From: Flavobacterium lipolyticum
GTDB taxonomy: Bacteria > Bacteroidota > Bacteroidia > Flavobacteriales > Flavobacteriaceae
Length of the DNA: 64,000 nt
Reading direction: 5' to 3'
NCBI RefSeq assembly: GCF_020905335.1
Contig: NZ_JAJJMN010000001.1
Span: forward strand, 3,100,001 to 3,164,000
Made by a program: the position numbers and the translations under genes. The notes below the pieces were generated by a model. It did no database searches and was not told the DNA's origin. It saw nothing but the letters and a program-made list of their open reading frames with translations. The stretch's first letter is position 1; each line of letters opens with the position of its first letter. Positions 27,130-35,285 of this stretch are shown piece after piece.

Positions 27130-28272
27130 ATGGATTTTCAATATAATGAAACGCAGTTGATGATTGCGCAGTCAATAAAAGATTTTGCTGAGAAAAATAT
27201 CCGTCCAAATATCATGGAATGGGATGAATCTCAAATTTTTCCGGTTTCCCTGTTCAAGCAATTGGGAGAAATGGGGTTTATGGGAGTTTTGGTTCCTGAA
27301 GAGTATGGTGGTTCCGGTTTAGGGTATCACGAGTATATCACCGTTGTAGAAGAGATTGCAAAAGTAGATCCATCAATTGGTTTATCTGTTGCGGCTCATA
27401 ATTCATTATGCACCAATCATATTTTGACTTTTGGTAACGAAGAACAAAAGAAAAAATGGCTGCCAAAACTTGCAACAGCAGAACATATTGGAGCCTGGGG
27501 ATTAACCGAGCACAATACCGGTTCAGATGCGGGAGGAATGAATACGACCGCAGTTAAAGAGGGTGATGAATGGATTATAAACGGAGCCAAAAACTTCATT
27601 ACACATGCTATTTCAGGAGATATTGCGGTAGTAATTGTTCGCACCGGTGAAAAAGGAGATTCAAAAGGAATGACGGCTTTTGTTCTTGAGAAAGGGATGA
27701 AAGGATTTAGCTCAGGAAAGAAAGAAAATAAATTAGGAATGCGTGCCAGTGAAACTGCTGAGTTGGTTTTTGACAGCTGTCGCGTTCCGGATGCTAACAG
27801 ATTGGGAGAAGTAGGACAAGGATTTGTTCAGGCGATGAAAATATTAGACGGGGGACGAATTTCAATTGGAGCTTTGTCTTTGGGGATTTCAAAAGGAGCT
27901 TATGAAGCGGCTTTGAAGTATTCAAAAGAGAGATATCAATTTGGTCAGCCTATCAGTAATTTTCAAGGTATATCTTTCAAATTGGCGGATATGGCTACCG
28001 AAATAGAAGCGTCGGAGTTGTTATTGCATAAAGCAGCTTATTTAAAACAACAACATAAGCCGGTGACAACATTAGGAGCTATGGCGAAGATGTATGCTTC
28101 CGAAGCTTGTGTGAAAATTGCCAACGAGGCAGTTCAGATTCATGGAGGTTACGGTTATACAAAAGATTTTCCGGTAGAGAAATTCTACAGAGATTCTAAA
28201 TTGTGTACCATTGGAGAAGGAACAACCGAAATTCAAAAAGTGGTTATTTCCAGAAATTTGTTGAAAGAGTAA
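27130..28272 (+). CDS. acyl-CoA dehydrogenase
   Basis: This 380-residue FAD enzyme introduces the first double bond in fatty-acyl or branched-chain acyl-CoA degradation. Signatures seen are GAWGLTEHNTGSDAGGMNTT (family signature 1, flavin contact), QIHGGYGYTKDFPVEKFYRD, and the catalytic Glu in IGEGTTEIQ near the C terminus. Length is typical for short/medium-chain enzymes. It follows the HhH gene by 17 bp; an electron-transfer flavoprotein is not in the window. The stop is followed at once by the heptamer repeat field. Confidence 0.95.
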   Translation: MDFQYNETQLMIAQSIKDFAEKNIRPNIMEWDESQIFPVSLFKQLGEMGFMGVLVPEEYGGSGLGYHEYITVVEEIAKVDPSIGLSVAAHNSLCTNHILTFGNEEQKKKWLPKLATAEHIGAWGLTEHNTGSDAGGMNTTAVKEGDEWIINGAKNFITHAISGDIAVVIVRTGEKGDSKGMTAFVLEKGMKGFSSGKKENKLGMRASETAELVFDSCRVPDANRLGEVGQGFVQAMKILDGGRISIGALSLGISKGAYEAALKYSKERYQFGQPISNFQGISFKLADMATEIEASELLLHKAAYLKQQHKPVTTLGAMAKMYASEACVKIANEAVQIHGGYGYTKDFPVEKFYRDSKLCTIGEGTTEIQKVVISRNLLKE

Positions 28273-28280
28273 AAGGATAT

Positions 28281-28436
28281 AGAGTAAAGAGTAAAGAGTA
28301 AAGAGTAAAGAGTAAAGAGTAAAGAGTAAAGAGTAAAGAGTAAAGAGTAAAGAGTAAAGAGTAAAGAGTAAAGAGTAAAGAGTAAAGAGTAAAGAGTAAA
28401 GAGTAAAGAGTAAAGAGTAAAGAGTAAAGAGTAAAG
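28281..28436 (+). repeat. 156-bp tandem array of a 7-bp unit (AGAGTAA)
   Basis: About 22 perfect head-to-tail copies of AGAGTAA run from 28281 to 28436. The unit contains TAA, so the array is closed in the frames that pass through it. It begins 9 bp after the acyl-CoA dehydrogenase stop. Uniformity implies recent slippage-driven expansion; copy number is likely to vary between isolates and assemblies. Confidence 0.95.
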
Positions 28437-28704
28437 GGATGAAGAATAGAGGATACGTAGTATTGAAGTCTTTATTCTTTGTTCTATATTCTATACTCTA
28501 TATTCTATACTCTATATTCTATTCTCTAAAAAAAATAACGGGATGAAGAATGCAGGATACACAGTATTGAAGTCTTTATTCTTTGTTCTGTACTCTTTAC
28601 TCTATATTCTATTCTCTAAAAAAAAAAATAATGGGATGAAGAATGCAGGATACGTAGTATTGAAGTCTTTATTCTTTGCTCTTTATTCTATTTTCTAAAA
28701 AAAA
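28436..28704 (+). repeat. three decaying copies of a ~95-bp repeat with pyrimidine heptamers
   Basis: Copies at about 28436-28539, 28540-28632 and 28633-28704 each begin GGGATGAAGAAT, continue with GTATTGAAGTCTTTATTC, and end in an A-run after TTCTCTA. The middle varies in length because it contains different numbers of heptamers such as TCTATAC, TCTATAT and TCTTTAC. These are the reverse complement (exact or one-off) of the AGAGTAA array just upstream. The two parts can therefore pair. Lengths fall from about 104 to 93 to 72 bp. Confidence 0.9.
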
Positions 28705-28739
28705 GCACAATTTATGGCTCATAATTCATAATTAATACA

Positions 28740-28747
28740 TACTTTTG
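28740..28747 (+). promoter_or_regulatory. -7 promoter box of rpsU
   Basis: TACTTTTG matches TAnnTTTG exactly, 29 bp before the rpsU ATG. It lies 35 bp after the last repeat copy, so the repeat field directly abuts the rpsU promoter. Confidence 0.65.
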
Positions 28748-28760
28748 CAGCCTTAACGAG

Positions 28761-28768
28761 AGGAGGTG
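28761..28768 (+). promoter_or_regulatory. perfect Shine-Dalgarno sequence of rpsU
   Basis: AGGAGGTG at 28761-28768 ends 8 bases before the ATG at 28777 and is fully complementary to the 16S 3' end core CACCUCCU. No other gene start in the window shows a comparable match. In Bacteroidota the anti-SD is shielded by bS21 with bS18 and bS6, so an SD on the bS21 mRNA favours translation by ribosomes that lack bS21, i.e. feedback control. Confidence 0.9.
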
Positions 28769-28776
28769 TCAATATT

Positions 28777-28971
28777 ATGTTAATTATACCAATTAAAGAC
28801 GGAGAAAATATCGATAGAGCATTAAAGCGCTATAAAAGAAAATTTGATAAAACAGGAACTGTTCGTCAACTAAGAGCACGTACTGCTTTTATTAAGCCTT
28901 CTGTTATCAAAAGAGCTCAAATTCAAAAAGCGGCTTACATTCAAACATTGAGAGATAGTTTAGAGAGTTAG
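28777..28971 (+). CDS. rpsU: 30S ribosomal protein bS21
   Basis: bS21 is a small basic protein of the 30S head/platform near the 16S 3' end. The 64-residue product has the family pattern IPIKDGENIDRALKRYKRK and a basic helix to the end (TLRDSLES). The start ATG 28777 is fixed by a strong Shine-Dalgarno sequence. It has its own promoter and a strong terminator at 28995-29043. In Flavobacterium, bS21 helps hide the anti-Shine-Dalgarno sequence, which connects the unusual SD of this gene to autoregulation. Confidence 0.97.
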   Translation: MLIIPIKDGENIDRALKRYKRKFDKTGTVRQLRARTAFIKPSVIKRAQIQKAAYIQTLRDSLES

Positions 28972-28994
28972 TAGTAGCTTTTTTTAAAATAATT

Positions 28995-29043
28995 ACCGTT
29001 AGTTATCAAAAAGAATTAATTTTGATACTAACGGTTTTTTTTG
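28995..29043 (+). terminator. terminator of rpsU
   Basis: The stem ACCGTTAGT...ATCAAAA pairs with TTTTGAT...ACTAACGGT (right arm ends 29035, one bulge) and is followed by a run of T residues. It separates rpsU from the recombinase gene. Confidence 0.9.
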
Positions 29044-29111
29044 TGTTTAATTTTAAGCTGAGTTGGTTTTCTTTTTATCGGACTAACAGGTGTTGTAAGA
29101 ATTGTGTTTTT

Positions 29112-30008
29112 ATGAAATCAAATATAGAGGCGTTTCGTGATTATCTGGAGTTGGAGAAGAAGTATTCGGTTCATACGGTTACGGCTTATTTGAATGATGT
29201 TTTTTCTTTTAAAGAATTTAATGGAGTTAATTTTGAGCAAGAGGGAATTGAGGGGGTGAATTACGGTCAAATTAGAAGTTGGATTGTTTCTTTAGTGGAT
29301 GAGGGTGTTTCGAATGTTTCTGTCAATCGAAAAATGTCGTCTTTGAAAGCGTTTTATCGGTTTCTTTTGAAAACAAGGCAAATTGAAGTGAATCCGATGT
29401 TAAAGCATAAAGCATTGAAAACGCCTAAGATTATTCAGATTCCTTTTTCTGAAAAAGAGTTGACTGATTTGTTGTTGAAGGTTGGTGATCCTTGCGGGTT
29501 TGAGGAGGTTCGTGACAGGCTTATTGTGGATTTGTTTTATGCCACCGGGATAAGGAGGGCTGAGTTGATTCATTTGATGAAATGTAATGTTGATTTGTCA
29601 TCTGGTTTGTTAAAGGTTTTAGGGAAGAGAAATAAAGAGCGTATTGTTCCGATATTGCCAATAATTGCGGGGCAGATGAAATTGTATTTACAGGAAAGGA
29701 CTTTGATTGAAAAGGTGGTAGATGAGGATTATTTTTTTATTTCAGGCAAAGGGTTAAAATTGAGTGAATCTTTTGTGTATCGATTAATAAATTCTTACTT
29801 TAGTAAAGTCTCTGAAAAGGTAAAAAAGAGTCCGCATGTGCTTCGGCATACTTTTGCGACTCATTTATTAAATAACGGAGCAGATTTAAATTCAGTTAAG
29901 GAATTATTGGGACATTCGAGTTTAGCGTCTACACAGGTTTATACTCACAATAGTTTAGCGGAGCTTAAAAAAGTGTATGCAAATGCGCATCCTAGGAATA
30001 AACAATAG
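29112..30008 (+). CDS. tyrosine recombinase of the XerC/XerD family
   Basis: This is a 298-residue site-specific recombinase. It has an N-terminal SAM-like DNA-binding domain (IEAFRDYLELEKKYSVHTV to about residue 85) and a catalytic domain with the Arg in TGIRRAEL. It also has HVLRHTFATHLL (His-x-x-Arg), LGHSSLASTQVYTH with the His and the nucleophilic Tyr. Length is as expected for XerC/D, which resolve chromosome dimers at dif. The start at 29112 (MKSNIEAF) is used; an ORF extension to 29022 overlaps the rpsU terminator. Which Xer it is cannot be decided, so no symbol is given. Confidence 0.93.
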   Translation: MKSNIEAFRDYLELEKKYSVHTVTAYLNDVFSFKEFNGVNFEQEGIEGVNYGQIRSWIVSLVDEGVSNVSVNRKMSSLKAFYRFLLKTRQIEVNPMLKHKALKTPKIIQIPFSEKELTDLLLKVGDPCGFEEVRDRLIVDLFYATGIRRAELIHLMKCNVDLSSGLLKVLGKRNKERIVPILPIIAGQMKLYLQERTLIEKVVDEDYFFISGKGLKLSESFVYRLINSYFSKVSEKVKKSPHVLRHTFATHLLNNGADLNSVKELLGHSSLASTQVYTHNSLAELKKVYANAHPRNKQ

Positions 30009-30039
30009 TTCTGAAATGTTTAACCCTAAAATTTGTATT

Positions 30040-30342
30040 ATGAAGGTAGATGTTCATGCAGTTAACTTTACTGTTGACAGAAAATTGGTAGATTTTATTC
30101 AGGAGAGAATGGATAAATTGGAGAAATATTATGATCGTGTTGTTTCGGCGGATGTTTTTTTGAAAGTTGAAAGAACAAGTGATAAAGAGAATAAAGCAGT
30201 AGAGATTAAGATTAATGTACCGGGGGATGATTTTTTGGTTAAAAAGCAGTGCAAGACATTCGAAGAGGCAGTTGAACTTTCAGCAGAATCTTTAGAAAGA
30301 TTACTTGTTAAAAGGAAAGAAAAAATAAGAGCACATATATAA
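30040..30342 (+). CDS. hpf: ribosome hibernation-promoting factor / RaiA family
   Basis: The 100-residue protein binds the 30S decoding region and inactivates ribosomes in stationary phase. The sequence starts MKVDVHAVNFTVDRKLVDFI and ends with a basic tail. It has the S30AE beta-alpha fold with VEIKINVPGDDFLVKKQCKT and no long C-terminal extension, so it is the short HPF/RaiA form. The ATG at 30040 is preferred over an upstream ATG at 29977 inside the recombinase gene. The setting between rpsU/xer and the tuf operon fits a translation cluster. Confidence 0.92.
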   Translation: MKVDVHAVNFTVDRKLVDFIQERMDKLEKYYDRVVSADVFLKVERTSDKENKAVEIKINVPGDDFLVKKQCKTFEEAVELSAESLERLLVKRKEKIRAHI

Positions 30343-30365
30343 TTGAAATTTTTTTCAAAAAATGT

Positions 30366-30395
30366 TTTGATTCAAAGATAAAATAGCTACATTTG
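30366..30395 (+). promoter_or_regulatory. promoter of the tRNA-tuf operon
   Basis: TTTG at 30366-30369 is followed after 18 bp by TACATTTG at 30388-30395. This is one of the best matches to TTTG-N-TAnnTTTG in the window and lies 37 bp before the first tRNA. Confidence 0.8.
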
Positions 30396-30432
30396 CAGTC
30401 CGTTAGAAATAGCGGACTTTTTTAATGCAATT

Positions 30433-30506
30433 GCCGATGTAGCTCAGCTGGCTAGAGCAGCTGATTTGTAATCAGCAGGTCGTGGGTTCGAGTCCCTCTA
30501 TCGGCT
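30433..30506 (+). tRNA. tRNA-Thr (UGU)
   Basis: A 7-bp acceptor stem GCCGATG/TATCGGC (one G-U), D-arm AGCTCAGCTGGCTAGAGCAG, anticodon loop TTTGTAA with anticodon TGT, T-loop GGTTCGAGTCC. The 3' CCA is not encoded. It is the first gene after the promoter at 30366-30395. Confidence 0.96.
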
Positions 30507-30629
30507 CAAAAATATTTCAAATGCGATTTGAAATTGGTTCTTAAAAATTATTGAAAAAGGTTTGTGGTTAGTAGGGTGAGGTTTTTAGGTTAGATCTAAA
30601 ATCGGAATTCTGAAATCATAAATTATTAA

Positions 30630-30710
30630 GGGGAGATACTCAAGCGGCCAACGAGGGCAGACTGTAAATCTGCTGTGTGAACTTCGCAGGTTCGAATCCT
30701 GCTCTCCCCA
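30630..30710 (+). tRNA. tRNA-Tyr (GUA)
   Basis: Acceptor stem GGGGAGA/TCTCCCC, anticodon loop CTGTAAA with anticodon GTA, a long variable arm as in class II tRNAs, and T-loop GGTTCGAATCC. CCA is not encoded. Confidence 0.96.
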
Positions 30711-30794
30711 CAAATAAAGAAGAAGTTAAGGTTTTGGGCTATCGGTTTCGGGTTTTTAAAAGCTGAGATCTAAATCTAAAAGTCAGAACTCTCT

Positions 30795-30866
30795 GCCGAC
30801 TTAGCTCAGGGGTAGAGTGCTTCCTTGGTAAGGAAGAGGTCACGGGTTCAATTCCCGTAGTTGGCT
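30795..30866 (+). tRNA. tRNA-Thr (GGU)
   Basis: Acceptor stem GCCGACT/AGTTGGC, anticodon stem-loop CTTCC-TTGGTAA-GGAAG with anticodon GGT, T-loop GGTTCAATTCC. It lies 55 bp before tuf, in the position of thrT in E. coli. No tRNA-Gly lies between it and tRNA-Tyr. Confidence 0.96.
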
Positions 30867-30921
30867 CAAGTAAGTAGGAAATTGAAAATTAATATATAAC
30901 TAAGATTAAAAATTAAGTAAA

Positions 30922-32109
30922 ATGGCAAAGGAGAATTTTAATCGTTCCAAACCGCACTTAAACATAGGTACAATTGGACACGTGGATCACGGAAAAACTA
31001 CATTAACTGCAGCAATTACAAAAGTATTGTCTGATGCTGGTTACTGTCAAGCAAAATCGTTTGATCAAATCGATAACGCTCCAGAGGAGAAAGAAAGAGG
31101 TATTACTATTAATACATCACACGTAGAGTATGAAACAGCTAACCGTCACTACGCTCACGTTGACTGTCCAGGTCACGCGGATTACGTAAAGAACATGGTT
31201 ACTGGAGCAGCTCAAATGGACGGAGCTATCTTAGTAGTTGCTGCTACAGATGGTCCAATGCCACAAACTCGTGAGCACATCCTTTTAGGTCGTCAGGTTG
31301 GTATTCCAAGAATCGTTGTTTTCATGAACAAAGTGGATATGGTTGATGATGCTGAGTTGTTAGAGCTTGTTGAAATGGAAATTAGAGATTTATTATCTTT
31401 CTACGAATATGATGGAGATAATGGTCCTGTAGTTCAAGGTTCTGCTTTAGGAGGATTGAATAATGATCCTGCTTGGGTACCAAAAATCATTGAATTAATG
31501 GAAGCTGTTGATGCTTGGATCGAAGAGCCAGTGCGTGACGTAGCAAAACCATTCTTGATGCCGGTTGAAGACGTATTTACAATTACTGGTCGTGGAACTG
31601 TTGCTACAGGTCGTATCGAAACAGGTATTGCTAATACAGGAGATCCAGTTGAAATCATTGGTATGGGAGCTGATAAATTAACTTCTACTATTACAGGAGT
31701 TGAGATGTTCCGTAAAATCCTTGATAGAGGTGAAGCTGGAGATAACGTAGGTTTATTGTTAAGAGGTATTGATAAAGAATCTATCAAAAGAGGAATGGTT
31801 ATCATTAAGCCAGGATCAGTAAAACCACACGCTACTTTCAAAGCAGAGGTTTATATCTTGAAAAAAGAAGAAGGTGGACGTCATACTCCATTCCACAATA
31901 ACTACCGTCCACAGTTCTACGTACGTACAACTGACGTAACAGGAGTTATTACTTTACCAGAAGGAGTAGAGATGGTAATGCCAGGAGATAACTTGACTAT
32001 CAATGTTGCTTTATTAAGCCCAATCGCTATGAGTGTTGGTTTACGTTTCGCTATCCGTGAAGGTGGTAGAACTGTAGGAGCAGGTCAGGTAACTGAAATC
32101 GTAGGATAA
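30922..32109 (+). CDS. tuf: elongation factor Tu
   Basis: EF-Tu delivers aminoacyl-tRNA to the ribosome as a GTPase. The 395-residue protein has G1 GHVDHGKT at 19-26, the switch I region [15 protein letters not shown]3 DCPGHADY, and G4 NKVD. Domains II and III follow to VTEIVG. The length is normal for the family. Flanked by tRNA-Thr upstream and by a hairpin and tRNA-Trp downstream, it belongs to the conserved tRNA-tuf-secE-nusG-ribosomal protein-rpo operon. Confidence 0.99.
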   Translation: MAKENFNRSKPHLNIGTIGHVDHGKTTLTAAITKVLSDAGYCQAKSFDQIDNAPEEKERGITINTSHVEYETANRHYAHVDCPGHADYVKNMVTGAAQMDGAILVVAATDGPMPQTREHILLGRQVGIPRIVVFMNKVDMVDDAELLELVEMEIRDLLSFYEYDGDNGPVVQGSALGGLNNDPAWVPKIIELMEAVDAWIEEPVRDVAKPFLMPVEDVFTITGRGTVATGRIETGIANTGDPVEIIGMGADKLTSTITGVEMFRKILDRGEAGDNVGLLLRGIDKESIKRGMVIIKPGSVKPHATFKAEVYILKKEEGGRHTPFHNNYRPQFYVRTTDVTGVITLPEGVEMVMPGDNLTINVALLSPIAMSVGLRFAIREGGRTVGAGQVTEIVG

Positions 32110-32127
32110 TCCTATAAAAAATAAAAA

Positions 32128-32167
32128 AAAAGCCAGCTGATTTTCTTAATTGAAATCACTGGCTTTT
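32128..32167 (+). terminator. terminator-like hairpin between tuf and tRNA-Trp
   Basis: AAAAGCCAG(C)TGATTT pairs with AAATCA(C)TGGCTTTT. The 3' arm ends in TTTT directly before the tRNA. It may end part of the tuf transcripts and lower expression of the downstream genes, or aid processing. Confidence 0.75.
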
Positions 32168-32171
32168 AATT

Positions 32172-32242
32172 ACGGGCGTAGTTCAAGGGTAGAATAGCGG
32201 TCTCCAAAACCGTTGATGGGGGTTCGAATCCCTCCGCCCGTG
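32172..32242 (+). tRNA. tRNA-Trp (CCA)
   Basis: Acceptor stem ACGGGCG/CGCCCGT, anticodon stem-loop GCGGT-CTCCAAA-ACCGT with anticodon CCA, T-loop GGTTCGAATCC, discriminator G. It lies 20 bp upstream of secE. Confidence 0.96.
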
Positions 32243-32261
32243 CAATAAAAAAATATATCAA

Positions 32262-32459
32262 ATGACAAAAGTTACTAATTATTTATCAGAGGCTTTCGAA
32301 GAGTTAAAGTCAAATGTTACTTGGCCAGCTTGGGCTGAGGTTCAAAAATTGACAATTGTTGTAGCTGTATTTTCGATTCTGTTCGCTTTGGCAACATGGG
32401 GAGTAGACGAATTTTTTGCAAAAGCTTTGGCTGGATTTTTTAACTGGTTAAAAGGATAA
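32262..32459 (+). CDS. secE: preprotein translocase subunit SecE
   Basis: This is the 65-residue short form of SecE, with one amphipathic helix (EAFEELKSNVTWPAWAEVQK) followed by one transmembrane helix (TIVVAVFSILFALATWGV). SecE clamps SecY in the inner-membrane translocon. The WP motif in the amphipathic part is typical. It lies directly before nusG, the usual gene pair. Confidence 0.95.
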   Translation: MTKVTNYLSEAFEELKSNVTWPAWAEVQKLTIVVAVFSILFALATWGVDEFFAKALAGFFNWLKG

Positions 32460-32470
32460 TTTTTTTTGTG

Positions 32471-33022
32471 ATGGCAGATAATAATGTGAAAAAATGGTAT
32501 GTGGTTAGAGCTGTAAGCGGGCAAGAAAACAAAGTCAAAGCTTACATCGAAACTGAGATTGCCAGATTAGGTATGGGCGATTATGTTTCCCAAGTTTTAG
32601 TACCTACAGAAAAAGTAGTTACTGTAAAAGAAGGAAAGAAAATGTCTAAGGATAAAGTTTATTTCCCTGGATATGTTATGATCGAAGCCAATTTAGTTGG
32701 TGAGATACCTCATATTATTAAGTCAATTACTAGTGTAATTGGGTTTTTAGGTGAGATCAAAGGCGGGGAACCGGTTCCTTTGAGACTTTCTGAAGTAAAT
32801 AGAATGTTAGGTAAAGTGGATGAGTTGGCTGTTAATACAGATACTCGTGCTATTCCTTTCAGCCTGGGTGAAACGGTAAAAGTGATCGATGGTCCTTTTA
32901 ACGGGTTTAACGGTTCGGTTGAAAAAATCAATGAAGAAAAGCGTAAACTTGAAGTTATGGTTAAGATTTTCGGAAGAAAGACACCATTAGAATTGAGCTT
33001 TATGCAAGTAGAAAAAGTATAA
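32471..33022 (+). CDS. nusG: transcription termination/antitermination protein NusG
   Basis: NusG binds RNA polymerase beta' and couples transcription with translation or Rho. The 183-residue protein starts MADNNVKKWYVVRAVSGQE, has the NGN domain with VYFPGYVMIEANL, and a C-terminal KOW domain (TVKVIDGPFNGFNGSVEKIN). ATG 32471 is chosen over the preceding in-frame GTG at 32468. It lies 11 bp after secE. Confidence 0.97.
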   Translation: MADNNVKKWYVVRAVSGQENKVKAYIETEIARLGMGDYVSQVLVPTEKVVTVKEGKKMSKDKVYFPGYVMIEANLVGEIPHIIKSITSVIGFLGEIKGGEPVPLRLSEVNRMLGKVDELAVNTDTRAIPFSLGETVKVIDGPFNGFNGSVEKINEEKRKLEVMVKIFGRKTPLELSFMQVEKV

Positions 33023-33089
33023 TTTTTTGTTACACTATAATAAACCATTGTAATCGCTTCCATTGATTACAGTGATAAATTTTTTAAAA

Positions 33090-33527
33090 ATGGCTAAAGA
33101 AATTAGTAAGGTAGTTAAACTACAAGTTAAGGGAGGTGCTGCGAACCCGTCGCCACCGGTTGGACCTGCTTTAGGAGCTGCTGGGGTTAATATCATGGAG
33201 TTCTGTAAGCAATTTAATGCTAGAACTCAGGATAAACCTGGCAAAATTTGCCCAGTGCAAATCACTGTGTATAAAGACAAATCATTTGATTTTGTCGTTA
33301 AGACTCCTCCAGCAGCAGTTCAGTTAATGGAAGCTGCAAAGCTAAAATCTGGTTCTGGTGAGCCTAATCGTAAAAAAGTAGCTAGCGTTACTTGGGAACA
33401 AATTAGAACTATTGCTGAAGACAAAATGCCGGACTTAAACGCTTTCACAATTGAGAAAGCTATGAGTATGGTTGCTGGAACAGCTAGATCTATGGGTATA
33501 ACTGTATCAGGAGATGCTCCTTTTTAA
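33090..33527 (+). CDS. rplK: 50S ribosomal protein uL11
   Basis: This 145-residue ribosomal protein is of the GTPase-associated centre. It starts [20 protein letters not shown], carries the Pro-rich [19 protein letters not shown] segment (the thiostrepton-binding loop), and ends with the rRNA-binding domain. The ORF extends upstream to 33063, but the family start is at 33090. It forms the first gene of the rplKAJL block. Confidence 0.98.
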   Translation: MAKEISKVVKLQVKGGAANPSPPVGPALGAAGVNIMEFCKQFNARTQDKPGKICPVQITVYKDKSFDFVVKTPPAAVQLMEAAKLKSGSGEPNRKKVASVTWEQIRTIAEDKMPDLNAFTIEKAMSMVAGTARSMGITVSGDAPF

Positions 33528-33540
33528 TTAAGAAAAAGAC

Positions 33541-34230
33541 ATGGCAAAATTAACAAAAAAGCAAAAAGAGGCTGCTTCAAAAATTGAAAAGAACAAATTA
33601 TACTCTCTAAAAGATGCTGCGGCATTATTGAAAGTTGTTGCTTCTGCAAAATTTGATGAGTCTGTTGATATCGCAGTTCGTTTGGGTGTAGATCCTAGAA
33701 AAGCGAATCAAATGGTAAGAGGTGTGGTTACATTACCTCACGGAACAGGTAAAGATGTTAAAGTATTAGCATTAGTTACTCCAGATAAAGAAGCGGAAGC
33801 TAAAGAAGCTGGTGCAGACTATGTAGGTCTTGACGATTATTTACAAAAAATTAAAGACGGTTGGACTGATGTTGATGTAATCATCACTATGCCAGCTGTT
33901 ATGGGTAAATTAGGTCCATTAGGTCGTATTTTAGGACCTAGAGGTTTAATGCCAAACCCTAAAACAGGTACTGTAACTATGGATGTTGCAAAAGCTGTTG
34001 CAGAGGTTAAAGCTGGTAAAATTGACTTTAAAGTTGATAAAACTGGTATCGTTCACGCAGGAATTGGTAAAGTTTCTTTTGGAGCTGAGCAAATTGTTGA
34101 CAACGCACACGAAATTATTCAAACATTAATAAAACTTAAACCAACTGCTGCTAAAGGTACCTACATTAAAGGTATTCACCTTACAAGCACTATGAGTCCT
34201 GCTATTGCATTAGACCCAAAAGCAGTATAA
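33541..34230 (+). CDS. rplA: 50S ribosomal protein uL1
   Basis: This 229-residue protein of the L1 stalk binds 23S rRNA and, in many bacteria, represses its own L11 operon mRNA. Motifs include [39 protein letters not shown] and [20 protein letters not shown]. Length is normal. It follows rplK by 13 bp. Confidence 0.98.
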   Translation: MAKLTKKQKEAASKIEKNKLYSLKDAAALLKVVASAKFDESVDIAVRLGVDPRKANQMVRGVVTLPHGTGKDVKVLALVTPDKEAEAKEAGADYVGLDDYLQKIKDGWTDVDVIITMPAVMGKLGPLGRILGPRGLMPNPKTGTVTMDVAKAVAEVKAGKIDFKVDKTGIVHAGIGKVSFGAEQIVDNAHEIIQTLIKLKPTAAKGTYIKGIHLTSTMSPAIALDPKAV

Positions 34231-34252
34231 TTGGTAGTTAAAAATTTTTAGT

Positions 34253-34756
34253 ATGACTAGAGAAGAAAAATCAATCGCGATTGAAAATTTAACTGCGCAG
34301 TTAGCTGGTACAAATATCATTTATGTATCTGATATTTCTGGTTTAAACGCAGAGACAACTTCAAACTTACGTAGAGCTTGTTTTAAAGCTGGAATCAAAT
34401 TAGAAGTTGTTAAGAACACTTTGCTTGCAAAAGCAATGGAAGCTTCTGCTAATGATTATGGTGATTTACCAACAGTTTTAACTGGTAACAGTGCTATATT
34501 TATTTCTGATGTAGCTAATGCTCCTGGAAAAATTATCAAAGATTTCCGTAAGAAATCTGATAAACCAGTTTTAAAAGGTGCTTTCATTAATAATGAAATT
34601 TACATTGGAGATAATCAATTAGATGCATTAGCAACTATTAAGTCTAAAGAAGAACTTCTTGGAGAACTTATCGGATTATTGCAATCACCAGCTCAAAGAA
34701 TTATTTCTGCTTTACAAAACAAATTTGCTGGTAGCGAAGAAGAAACTGAAGCATAA
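34253..34756 (+). CDS. rplJ: 50S ribosomal protein uL10
   Basis: This is the 167-residue stalk base protein that carries bL12 dimers on its C-terminal helix and binds 23S rRNA with its N-terminal part (NIIYVSDISGLNAETTSNLR, VKNTLLAKAM). The C-terminal helix is QSPAQRIISALQNKF. It is separated from rplL by a 92-bp spacer that contains a hairpin at 34765-34786. In E. coli the L10-L12 complex represses its own operon; here this is not shown by sequence. Confidence 0.97.
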   Translation: MTREEKSIAIENLTAQLAGTNIIYVSDISGLNAETTSNLRRACFKAGIKLEVVKNTLLAKAMEASANDYGDLPTVLTGNSAIFISDVANAPGKIIKDFRKKSDKPVLKGAFINNEIYIGDNQLDALATIKSKEELLGELIGLLQSPAQRIISALQNKFAGSEEETEA

Positions 34757-34764
34757 TAATTATC

Positions 34765-34786
34765 GCAGGGAGTTTATTCTCCTTGC
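34765..34786 (+). promoter_or_regulatory. intercistronic hairpin between rplJ and rplL
   Basis: GCAGGGAG (34765-34772) pairs with CTCCTTGC (34779-34786) over 8 bp with one G-T. No T-run follows, so it is not a terminator. It may be a processing or stability element that helps raise rplL expression over rplJ. Confidence 0.55.
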
Positions 34787-34848
34787 TGCTTAAATAGCGC
34801 ACAATAAACAAAATATAATTTTACAAATCATTTTAAACGATAGAAAAA

Positions 34849-35220
34849 ATGGCAGATTTGAAACAATTCGCAGAACAATTAGTTAACTTAACAGTTAAAG
34901 AAGTTAACGAATTAGCAACAATATTAAAAGACGAGTATGGTATCGAGCCTGCTGCTGCAGCTGTAGTAGTTGCTGCTGGTGGTGGAGAAGGTACTCAAGA
35001 AGAAGCACAAACTGAATTTACAGTTGTATTGAAAGAAGCTGGAGCTTCTAAATTAGCTGTTGTAAAATTAGTAAAAGAACTTACAGGTTTAGGTCTTAAA
35101 GAAGCTAAAGATGTAGTTGACGGTGCTCCAAGTAACGTTAAAGAAGGTGTTTCTAAAGAAGAGGCTGAAGGTCTTAAAAAATCATTAGAAGAAGCTGGAG
35201 CTGTAGTTGAGCTTAAATAA
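34849..35220 (+). CDS. rplL: 50S ribosomal protein bL12 (L7/L12)
   Basis: This 123-residue protein is the multicopy stalk component that recruits translational GTPases. N-terminal dimer domain ([20 protein letters not shown]), Ala/Gly-rich hinge ([18 protein letters not shown]), and the C-terminal globular domain with [20 protein letters not shown] are all clear. It is followed by an attenuator-like hairpin before rpoB. Confidence 0.98.
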   Translation: MADLKQFAEQLVNLTVKEVNELATILKDEYGIEPAAAAVVVAAGGGEGTQEEAQTEFTVVLKEAGASKLAVVKLVKELTGLGLKEAKDVVDGAPSNVKEGVSKEEAEGLKKSLEEAGAVVELK

Positions 35221-35242
35221 TTTAACTCAGTTTTAAGAACTA

Positions 35243-35285
35243 GGTTTAGGTCCTGAGTTAACACTCAAAGGCCTAAACCATTTTT
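35243..35285 (+). terminator. attenuator-like hairpin between rplL and rpoB
   Basis: The outer stem GGTTTAGG (35243-35250)/CCTAAACC (35272-35279) encloses a smaller stem TGAGT/ACTCA and is followed by ATTTTT. The E. coli rplL-rpoB junction also has a partial terminator, so this may set the ratio of ribosomal protein to polymerase transcripts. The 35286-35484 leader that follows has no gene and no other clear structure. Confidence 0.8.

Noticed and set aside
28281..28436. Possible CRISPR-like array
   Set aside because: The unit is 7 bp, tandem and without spacers; no cas genes are near. It is a microsatellite-type array.
29022..29111. Longer start for the tyrosine recombinase
   Set aside because: It would begin inside the rpsU terminator and adds a Cys/Phe-rich segment not seen in Xer proteins; ATG 29112 fits the family.
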